This document shows positions 55,801 through 64,000 of a stretch of DNA of 64,000 bases, piece by piece (within the stretch, counting starts at the first letter, position 1; each line of letters opens with the position of its first letter). Both the position numbers and the translations under genes were made by a program. This DNA comes from Wyeomyia smithii (Eukaryota; Arthropoda; Insecta; Diptera; Culicidae): contig NC_073695.1 in assembly GCF_029784165.1 (NCBI RefSeq), forward strand, positions 190,491,357 through 190,555,356, written 5' to 3'. Under the pieces are notes generated by a model. The model had not been told where the DNA came from. It did not search any database and saw only the letters and a list, made by a program, of their open reading frames with translations.

Positions 55801-56740
55801 GGAATATTGATAAATCCTGATTAACAGGTAATCAGACTTAATGATGCTTCTTTGTCAAAGCATGCAACCAAATTCCTAACGATTATTGCATATTATACTC
55901 ATCCAATAGCTGGGATTTATTCTAAAAATTACAAATCTTCCAATTTATATTTCTCAAAAGTGGATTATACCCTTTCACTTGAAGCGAATCCATTCCTACC
56001 GCAGCATCTGGGAGCCTGCAGTAGAATCGCGATCACATATGCTACAATAATCTTTTTAAATTTATGACTGAATCGATTCGCCTGCTCCGGCAGCAGAAAT
56101 AAATACGATCATCGAAAGACTCAGATTTACATCCAGCAGAGTGAGGCAGCAGCGGCGGCGACGGAACTCATCTTTCTATGGACTTAAAGTTAGCACGCCA
56201 TCCTAAGACGATCCATTCGATGCAGGCGGATCATGTATGCGGCATCGTTTGCGCCTCATAAATTAGGCTGTCACACACTTGAACAGCCCACCTTCTATGC
56301 CGGCTGGAAATACATCTCGGTACCTCTTGTGTGCGGTAAGTGCGTGTCCAGCAACTTTCAGACTGCCGCGGTCAGAATAAATATAATATTTGTTGCTCCA
56401 TTTTCTGCACAGAGTAGACGGTCCTGCTGTAAACCTTTTCGCGAGTTTTTCTTCGAACAAAAAGTACCACATCGTAGAACTTCAAACCTGGTTGTGGAGG
56501 ATTGTATCAGTTTCTTCTCCAATAATAATTACTGGTCGCACCGATGAAGCAATAATTTATTAATAACAATAATCCGAGCAACGTTCGCATGTATCAAACC
56601 GAACAGTGGGGTAAAAAAACGGCAAGGGTGGGAAATAGTCACACGACACAATCGTTTGTGGGATCTGAAATATGCAATCCGTATGCCAGATGATTTTCTC
56701 AGTAAGATGAGAATGCCCGTAGTAAACTCAGTTAGTCATT
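52880..56740. other. Unassigned sequence
   Basis: AT-rich except for a GC-richer block at 54700-55100, where frames are open on both strands at once (plus 54764-55057; minus 54775-55029 and 54809-55045), so coding strand cannot be told. Nothing else recognised. Confidence 0.4.
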
Positions 56741-56744
56741 GCGC

Positions 56745-59245
56745 CTTAGATTTACTTCACTGTGTATAGTACAAAATGAAGAAGGTCATTTACAAAAACT
56801 CACAAGAAATAAATCGAAGTTTTTTATCATCGGTGATTTTAATGCAAAACATCGATCGTGGAATAATGCACAAAGCAATTCCAATGGAGAAATATTGTTA
56901 AACGATTGCTCGGCTGGATTTTATTCAGTTTTATTTCCAAATGCTCCTGCATGTTTTTCTTTTGTTAGGAATCCATCCACAATTGATTTGGTATTAACAA
57001 ATCAAAGTCATTCATGCAGTGATTTGTTAACTCATGCTGATTTTGATTCTGCTCATCTTCCTATAACCTTTTCCTTATCCCGTGAAACTATTTAAAATTC
57101 CACTAGGTCTGTGTTCAATTATCACAAGGCTAATTAGGATCGATATCGTACCACGATCTAAGAAAGCTTGAAATGTGATATTGTTTTACAAAACAGTGCC
57201 GACATTGACGGAGCATTGGATGATTTGTGCAGTTTAATACTCAATGCCCGAAACTTATCAGTTCCTAAGGCTAGAGTGAAATTTAACCCTCTAGTGCCCA
57301 ATGCCGCCATTTGGCGGGCTTCAGTCGAAGTTCCGAAAAGCTTTAATAAATACTTAAAAAGTGTTTATTATGGTTTATAATGATTTTATCGAAGTCCGTT
57401 TAGAAATTAATTTGGGCACTAGAGGGTTAATACACCATTCATCGACAATGAGCTTCAACTTCTTATACGTTTGAAGAACATACGGAGACGTCAATATCAA
57501 AGAACTCGTGATCCTGCTTTGAAAGTTATTTTTAAAGATTTACAAACTAAAATCAAACATAGTTTCACTTTCTTGCTAAATGAAAATTTCATGAGAGAAG
57601 TTGAACAACTAAAACCATATTCCAAGCCTTTCTGGAAGCTTTCGAAGGTTTTTCAAATCCCATTCTATTCCTCAAAGATGTTGACCACATATTTCTTACG
57701 AATGAACAAAAAGCTCAAAAATTTGCTCAGCAGTTCGAGAGTGTTCATAATTTCAATTTGAACGTTATGATTCCTATTGAAAATGAAGTATCACAAAAGT
57801 GTGACCACATCACCACTCAAGAATTTCTTCCTGAAGAAGTACTGGGTACAAACTTGAATGAAACACGAATAGTTCGTGTTTCATCAAGAACTTCAAAAAC
57901 GTGAAAGCACCAGGAGATGATGGGATTTTTTATATCCTCCTCAAAAGACTTCCCGAAAGCTCTTTAAATTTCTTTGTGAGAATTCTTAACAGATTCTTTG
58001 AATTAGCGTATTTTCCTTCAAAATGGAAAAATGCCAAAGTCACTCCAATTTTAAAACCTGAAAAGATCCAGCTGAAGCATCAAGTTATCGTCCAATTAGT
58101 TTCCTCTCTTCTTTAAGCAAACTTTTTAAAGAAATAATTCTTAATAGAATGATGACACATATCAATAAAAATTCAATTTTTGCAAATGAGCAGTTTGGAT
58201 TTTGCCATGGGCATTCGGCTACTCATCAGTTACTTAGAGTAACTAATATGATTCGTACTAATAAATTTGAAGGTTATTCCACTGGAGCTGCTCTTCTAGA
58301 CATAGAAAAAGCATTCGACAGTGTTTGGCATAAAGGTTTGACAGCCAAAATTTCCAGATTCCGTTTGCCTCTTTACATCACAAAAATGATTCAAAGTTAC
58401 TTGACACATCGCACTCTTCAGGTTAACTATCCGAATAGTAAATCTGATAGATTGCCTGTTAGAGCTGGTGTACCTCAAGGAAGTTTCTTGGGCCCAGTCT
58501 TATATAATATTTTTACTGATCTTCAAGATTTACCACCAGGATGTGAGAAATATCTGTTTTGTGACGATAAAAGTTCCGTAAAAGTAAAAAGCCTTCGTGT
58601 CATATGCAGTAGGCTGCAAAAAAGTCTATATATATTTTCTTTATATTTGCAGAAATGGAAGATTTCTCCTAATGCATTTAAAACACAATTAATTATTTTT
58701 TCCCATAAAGCAAGAGTTTCTTTTTTCAAACCCACCAATCATGTTGTTAAGGTGAACGGTGCAATCTTAAAGTGGTCTGAGCAAGTTAAATATTCAGGGC
58801 TAATTTATGATAAAAATCTTACCTTCAAGGAGCACATTGAGAACATCCAAACAAAGTGCATTAAATACATAAAATGTTTGTATCCTCTTATCAACAGAAA
58901 TTCTAGACTTTGTCTCAAAAACAAACTGTTAATTTATGAACAAACAACCAGAAAAAAGATGCTTCAAAGGATTCAGAACAAACTTCTGAAAATGATGTTA
59001 AAGCGCGAGGACGAGGATTAGCACGAATGAACTACACAGGCTGTGGAAACATTAGAAAATATATCAAACCAAATTATCAATGAGTTCCGACAAAAATCGT
59101 TGCAATCCTCAGTTACAGTCAGTGAGATAGGTGTAAGATTAGATTAAGGTTTAATTTTTAATTCCTTTTTAGGTTTAGGTTTACAATTTTCCTACAATTA
59201 TATGCGGAAGCAATTACAATCTTTTAATGAAATAAAGCTTCAAAT
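56745..59245 (+). pseudogene. Juan-like (jockey clade) non-LTR retrotransposon ORF2, 5'-truncated
   Basis: Plus strand. Endonuclease C-terminal half: SKFFIIGDFNAKHRSWNNAQ (56820-56875), PSTIDLVLTN, FDSAHLPITF. After the TTAA MITE: NELQLLIRLKNIRRRQYQRT, then RT: MKAPGDDGIFYILLKRLPES (57901), FPSKWKNAKVTPILKPEK, EQFGFCHGHSATHQLL, ALLDIEKAFDSVWHKGL (58290-58340), VRAGVPQGSFLGPVLYNIF, KYLFCDDKSS (58550), KWKISPNAFKTQLIIF and YSGLIYDKNLTFKEHIE. Defects: stop at 57093, frameshifts near 57760, 57900 and 58070, loss of the RPAMLYA-type segment between LLIYEQ and TTRKKMLQRIQ near 58940, and a Cys in place of Ala in the FADD box. 3' end with AATAAA near 59231. Confidence 0.9.
57283..57430. mobile_element. 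140-bp piggyBac-like MITE with TTAA duplication, inside Juan
   Basis: The element spans 57287-57426. Ends CCCTCTAGTGCCCAA and TTGGGCACTAGAGGG are perfect 15-bp inverted repeats, and TTAA flanks both (57283-57286 and 57427-57430). Removing the element with one TTAA restores an uninterrupted Juan frame across the site (VKFN on the left, TPFIDNELQLL on the right), which proves insertion by clean TTAA targeting. CCC-starting ends with TTAA duplication are the piggyBac pattern. No coding capacity. Confidence 0.9.
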
Positions 59246-59249
59246 ATAT

Positions 59250-59490
59250 GTAATAGTGTTGATATGTCACCGTTTGTGGCAGAACACACAATAAAAATCC
59301 TGAATAAATATAGGTAAATAATTAATTCATCACAAAACTTTCCCCCTATTTAAAAAAAAGAAAGTCACTCTTTTTTGGCTGTAAATTTTTCAAGATTGAT
59401 TTGTAATATTTTGATGTTGTATGCTAGAAAACATAAACTATACTTGGGCATTAGCGGATACATGCCTTGAGAATGATTAAAAGCAAGTAA
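59250..59490. other. AT-rich spacer between Juan and mariner remnants
   Basis: Nothing recognised. Confidence 0.5.
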
Positions 59491-59494
59491 CTTC

Positions 59495-59836
59495 GGTTCC
59501 TGGTAAATGGAAGTCAAGACACTTCGAGTGTATTTTTTCGCTTGTGAACAACTGCTCCAGCTGCAGAAAAGGAAGGGTTTTTTTCACCACATCGTGATGA
59601 GTAATGAAAAACGGATTCATTACAGCAACGCACAGAAAAGAAAGTCATGGGAACTGCACGGTTTAGGTCGTCGGCTTGGCCGAATATACACGTTGCGGAA
59701 GGTTATGCTGTGTGTTTCGCGGGACCAGGTCGATGTTATCTGTCATGAGCTATTGGAACCGAGCAAAATGGTCTTTAATGTGATTGTTCTGCAGTTCTGC
59801 TTATATACAGACGACTTAAAATGGCTTAAATAAACT
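59495..59836 (+). pseudogene. mariner transposase fragment
   Basis: Open frame reading FFACEQLLQLQKRKGFFHHI, VMSNEKRIHYSNAQKRKSWE, LRKVMLCVSRDQVDVICHEL, LEPSKM. This is the central part of a mariner transposase (CEQLLQRQKRKGFLHRIVTG, DEKWIHYDNPKRKKSW, KVMLCIWWDQxGVVYYELL). The first catalytic Asp of the GDEKW box reads Asn (SNEKR), so the fragment is catalytically dead apart from being truncated. Neither terminal inverted repeat was found. Confidence 0.85.
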
Positions 59837-59867
59837 GAAATGAGTATGAGATGTTTTGAGCAGAGAT

Positions 59868-60240
59868 TTCCCGCCAGCATTCACCAGTCGATCCGGTCCT
59901 GCGTTTGGGTTAGGGAGCGGGGAACTTCGAGATCGCTGTCTGTGGCAATCGTAAATTTGGTAGCAATCTTTCATTCGCTGATGCGTTAAGCGATTCCGGC
60001 CTACCGATAACCTACTCATCGCTCCTAGACGATCAACTTACTGACTCCCGCTGCCATGACAGCATTCTCAGAACAAGACGACAGCTTTCTTCGACTGACT
60101 CTTCAACATTTAACGTGACACCAGGACGCATCTATGTTGGCTCCATGGATGCTCCTTACCGCCTCGCCGCAGTCAAGTAATTCCAGCCAGCAGTCACCAG
60201 CCGTTCCGATCCTGCGTTTGGATACGAGGGACGGAGCATC
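59868..60240 (+). repeat. Two diverged copies of a CCAGCARTCACCAG phrase
   Basis: CCGCCAGCATTCACCAGTCG with ATCCGGTCCTGCGTTTGG (59870) and CCAGCCAGCAGTCACCAGCC with GTTCCGATCCTGCGTTTGGA (60182) are about 310 bp apart. They suggest an old direct duplication or two copies of a short repeat. The section 60245-60980 shows nothing recognisable apart from the CAAGACACGACCGCAT phrase near 60531. Confidence 0.6.
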
Positions 60241-60983
60241 CAAAATTCAGGATCAAACAATTGCATACCCTTTTTCAGTTCGTCGCTGCCCGTTTCCAGT
60301 CCGTCGACCATTCCGATTAAGAATAACTTTCCAGACCATGGACACGAGGACACGATAACCACCTTCCCTGCCGAAACATGAGTGGTATGAACGCTAGCTT
60401 CTCCGCTTATCTACTAGCATGCGCCGACAGTCCTATAACATTATTGTTCTAACACTTTCTCGTCAAATCTTCGGAACCAAATTGGAAGTTTTTCGTCGCG
60501 ATCGGAGCCTAAATAGTATGAGAGTGATATTCAAGACACGACCGCATGACGTTGACTACCGTATTCTTATTTTCCATTAAAATAAGTAGTAGAGGGAATT
60601 GCAACGATTCTATTACAAAATTTCGAGGCACCAAAAGGTACCAGTTGCCGATTATTCTTGTTTACTGGTTATTCCGTCCAGAATTCCAGACATTTTAGTA
60701 TTTTGCAGTAGCCATGTACTACTAACAGCCAGCATTACGGGTGAAACCGGCACGAGATGACCGATACTATTTTGTCTTTCCTCCTTTCAGTTGCTAACAC
60801 CTAGCGTCCGTATCTAACCGGTACGGTTTAGTAATGAAACTGGGTTTGATTGATTGATTTATTTTGAAGAGACTTTAACCCCAAACGGTCATTCGTCCCT
60901 CTGCTTTGCTTGAGGATAAACTGTCTCTTATATAGCCCAAAGACATACGCTGAATAATGGTGGCGGTGCCACACGCGCTATAA

Positions 60984-61120
60984 ACATGCACACACGCGCT
61001 ACAGACATGCATACCCGCCATAAACATACACACACGCTGTATAGCAAGCCACACACCTTATATATTAGGGACACACGCTACAGATATTCACACACGTTGT
61101 GTGCACACACCCTATATATA
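60984..61120. repeat. Degenerate (CA)n-rich tract
   Basis: Interrupted ACACACGCTACAGACATGCA-type units over about 130 bp. Translations are histidine/threonine runs and not genes. The GC-richer section 61250-61370 that follows has CTG/CTGC clusters and no recognised gene. Confidence 0.8.
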
Positions 61121-61794
61121 CATACATCTCAAACCACTTGGCGGTGCGAGTCTCTTTCAGTTTCGGGTTGTATTCACCCAACGATATCTGAATCGGATTA
61201 CCGCTGGTGGGGTCCAACTCAGATCGAAGCGAAGCCGAACTGAAAGAGGTAAGAACTGCAGCTAACCACTACCACCGCCGCTGTTGCCTGCTGCTGATCC
61301 ACTTCGCCTGCTTCCATCGGTGTTGATGTCCGCTGCTGCTGCCTGCTGCTAGTAACCTGAGCTGATGGGGTGAAATGTTCGAACGGTACCTTTTATACCA
61401 AGGCTTCGTCAGTTAGTTAGAAAGAAGGAGGGGCTAAGTAGATAATGCACTGACAAGGAACGTAAATAAACATCGGAAGTCAGATCGATTGTATCCGTTA
61501 GTGTCGACTGTGCTTGGAAAGAGGGGTAGTGATTGGCTGTGCGGTATGATTTAGACAATCGTTATTAATTACCAATTTTTCAATAGTGTATCTCAAACAA
61601 TAGTTTGTTTTTGTTGCATAAATTGAACCGTAAAAGAATTTCTGATCGATTGGTGCCAAAACCTCGAAAACCTGATTATAAATGACTGAAAAATAAGCGC
61701 TCTGACCACTTTTTCCTGGTTTTCCATGGTTGAATTACTAGATTTTCAAATTCAGGTGCCTAACTTCGATATAGACGTTAGTCAACGTCAAAAC

Positions 61795-62164
61795 AACTGC
61801 AAAACTCAGCGGGGGCCTAGTGTGGTTGGTAACGTCTCCGCCAACCACGCTCGACGCCTGGGTTCGAATCCCAACGCCGACATAGATGTCGATGGTTGTG
61901 GGATGGCTTGATCCACTCACAACCAACCCAACTGGTCTAGATTCAATCCTAGCCGACACCGGGAGATTTTCTGAGGCGAAAAATCTCTGGGATCACGCCT
62001 TCCATCGCATGAGGAAGTAAAGCCGTTGGCGCCGGTCCGTTAATAAACGGGTCGTGAGTTAGGGTCCTGGGTGTGGAGTCGTCTCTCTGGGCGTCGGTGA
62101 TTGGCCCGACAGTGGCGGAACTAGACTGACGGAAAATAAGCGAGAAAAAAAAAACTGCAAAACT
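61795..62164 (+). mobile_element. Full-length tRNA-derived SINE with 12-bp target duplication
   Basis: The element spans 61807-62152. The head has box A TAGTGTGGTTGG (61818-61829) and box B GGTTCGAATCC (61861-61871). About 78 bp downstream a second, decayed box B-like phrase AGATTCAATCC (61939-61949) preceded by CAACCCAACTGGTCT hints at a dimeric tRNA-like head, as described for the mosquito TWIN family; membership is not claimed. It ends in an A-rich tail (GAAAATAAGCGAG then A8 or more). AACTGCAAAACT flanks both sides (61795-61806 and 62153-62164). Poly-A tail and long duplication show L1/RTE-style target-primed insertion. Confidence 0.85.
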
Positions 62165-62169
62165 GCTGG

Positions 62170-63230
62170 TAGTTGGTCGACCGCTGAGTAGGAGGGGCAA
62201 CAATTGAACTTTCAAGCCGCGCGTTTTTCTTGTGTCCCTCCTGATGGTACACACGATATGGACTTTCTTTGCACACACAGGTCTTCCGATAACACCATCA
62301 TTTCGAAGACGTCCGCTGTAGATGACGTGGTTATTTTAGGTGATTTCAATTTATAAACAAAATTACTTCTGCGACGGCACGTGTCCCGTTTCTCGGTCGT
62401 AAATTGAACAACTTTTCCATTGACGTTAGCGCGGTTACATTGGCCGCCTCGAAGTTCAGGTCTTCCATATTTGCTGGACTGGACGGCATACCATTCGTTT
62501 TCTTGAGAAAGTGCATCAGTAGTTTGACTGCTCCTATGAGTAATCTTTTCACTAAATTCATCAGCTCGGGTGTCCTTCCCTAGATCCAAAAATCGGTTTC
62601 CATATTTCCAGTACATAAGAAAGCGAAAAAAAGAAACGTTTTTAACTATTGAGGAATATCAGTTCTTTGCTCTATCCCGAAGTTCGTAGAACTCATCGTG
62701 CTCAAACCCACTTTCTCATTTTTAAAGCAATACATCACAGACGAAACAACACGATTCCATTACTAAGTTATCTACAGCCACGAATCTCCTGACGCTTTAC
62801 ATGGACTAAACTGAACCACCAAATCGCCGTTGCAAAACTTGAAAAGCTCGACATCGGACGCCCGCTACTACTTTTGCTTAAATCCCACTTGACTGATCGG
62901 CGTTTGTAGTTACCAGTGAGCAGATCGACGGAGTTTCTTCGACTTCGTTCTCCGCTCACTCTGGCATCCCTCAAGGTAGCCACCTTGGGCCATTGGTTTT
63001 TCTGATCTACCTGAAAAGAAAAAATAAAATTCCGGCCCTCGACTGTCATTCGCTGAAGATCTGGAGCCCATCGCAAAACTGAAGATTCCATCAGATGCTG
63101 TTGCGCTCCAGGAGCAGTAATCGATTTTAGCAAAATAGTGTGTCGACAATCGTATGCAATTAAACGTCGGCAAATGCGAGATAATAACGTTCCCAAGGAA
63201 GCTTAACTCAGTGACCTTTGATTACAGCCT
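62170..63230 (+). pseudogene. CR1/T1-like non-LTR element remnant C
   Basis: Plus-strand frames: DDVVILGDFNL (endonuclease GDFN box, 62318-62350), immediately followed after a deletion by FSIDVSAVTLAASKFRSSIF, AGLDGIPFVFLRKCISSLTA and SVSIFPVHKK, then GISVLCSIPKFVELIVLKP (RT, 62430-62720), HSGIPQGSHLGPLVFLIYL (62950-63010), LSFAEDLEP (the FADD box with Asp to Glu, near 63050), and NRMQLNVGKCEIITFPRKLN (63150-63205). Frames shift repeatedly. The SINE at 61807 sits just upstream, apparently in the same element. Confidence 0.8.
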
Positions 63231-63234
63231 ATAA

Positions 63235-64000
63235 AAAACTCGTCTACGACGCCCGAACACAAATTTCAAGTTAAGTTGAAAAATTCTGTTAAAAAGTGTA
63301 AACAACTCAAATAACTCGACATGTTTTGAAAAAATTAGAGCATACCTGTCTATACTTTAAAAGCTCTATTGTTTCCCTTTCCAAAATTGCTAAAACATTG
63401 AAAATCGGTGGAGAAATGACCGAGTTAAGTATGCGTGGTAGTCAAAAAAACAATGTTATGACCATAACTTAAAACTTTGGGGGTGTTCGTAAAATTTCTG
63501 GAATTAGCGAATATTACACTCAACAAGGCCTACGACCTGCACTAGGTCACTTTAGAAGTTTTTGCATTTTTTTTTTCGTTTGTAGCACAATGTAATTAAT
63601 AAACAAATGCTTATAACTTTCATACAATTATAGAAAGTAATAATCAATAAGTTGAATGACTCAAATATATTCTATGATATAAATGTAATAACTATTTTTT
63701 TTTATTTCGTGTTGAACATCGAAAAAAGGTTTTATGGACGAACAGCTTTATACGTTTTCCATACAATTGGTGCATTATTATCTCACTCTCTTGAACAGGT
63801 TATTCGAGCTCACCCGTACTGAACCGAAATTACCTCGGCATTACCGTTTTGTACACAATTTGGTGCGAAAAAGGGTATTTCGTTTGTGCAACTTGTGGTA
63901 TTGGCTGTCCGCCCGTACGGGTATGTGTGATTTCTATAGATGAAGCTGCGCACCGATGCAGAGCTAAACAAACTTCAATCTGGTTTCCAAGGAGACCTGA
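63235..64000. other. AT-rich unassigned sequence to window end
   Basis: A 69-codon ATG frame at 63734-63943 (plus) with several RxxR/LxxL residues has no recognised domain. Nothing else recognised. Confidence 0.4.

Noticed and set aside
1..64000. Endogenous viral sequence
   Set aside because: Culicine genomes often carry such copies, so I looked for viral polymerase, nucleoprotein or glycoprotein-like frames. None was recognised; all RT-like matches belong to non-LTR or copia elements.

Overview
The window looks like a stretch of a large, AT-rich, repeat-laden insect genome, most probably a culicine mosquito (Aedes or a close relative). This rests on the mobile elements present: a Juan-like jockey-clade retrotransposon, several JAM1-like RTE copies, R1-like and CR1/T1-like non-LTR fragments, a Ty1/copia element, tRNA-derived SINEs and many short terminal-inverted-repeat elements. 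There is no operon-like gene packing, no CRISPR array, no rRNA and no convincing free tRNA gene. The species call is inference; no database could be searched.

Layout. 1-4 kb: AT-rich sequence, a diverged 23-bp-core tandem repeat and two related palindromic MITEs. 4-5.6 kb: a decayed RTE copy (minus strand). 6-7.5 kb: a diverged periodic repeat hosting a TA-flanked MITE. 7.5-15.8 kb: mostly unassigned, with an (AT)n tract, a 15-bp minisatellite and a small two-exon candidate gene on the minus strand (13.3-13.7 kb). 15.8-19.3 kb: a three-deep nest, namely an R1-like element split by a 2.9-kb hAT-like element with perfect 8-bp target duplications, itself containing an RTE copy that is split by a TTAA-flanked MITE. 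22.6-23.5 and 26.8-27.9 kb: long-inverted-repeat elements. 28.6-29.5 kb: another R1-like fragment. 34.2-41 kb: a mosaic of RTE pieces, foldback repeats, a CR1-like RT fragment, a 646-bp element and a gag-like ORF1. 44.9-52.3 kb: pieces of copia gag, integrase, RT and RNase H in the correct order on the minus strand, separated by two CR1-like elements, a Tc1/mariner-type element, an R1 scrap and an inverted second copy of the 646-bp element. 56.7-59.2 kb: a Juan-like element with a 140-bp TTAA MITE inside its reading frame. 59.5 kb: a mariner transposase scrap. 61.8-63.2 kb: a full SINE with a 12-bp target duplication, inserted next to another CR1-like RT remnant.

All recognised transposon reading frames are broken by stops, frameshifts, internal deletions or insertions, so none looks autonomous now. 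Host coding content is small: one two-exon candidate with GT-AG splice sites and a few short unrecognised ORFs. The value of the window lies in its insertion chronology (which element sits in which) and in several non-autonomous families whose ends and target duplications can be read directly.
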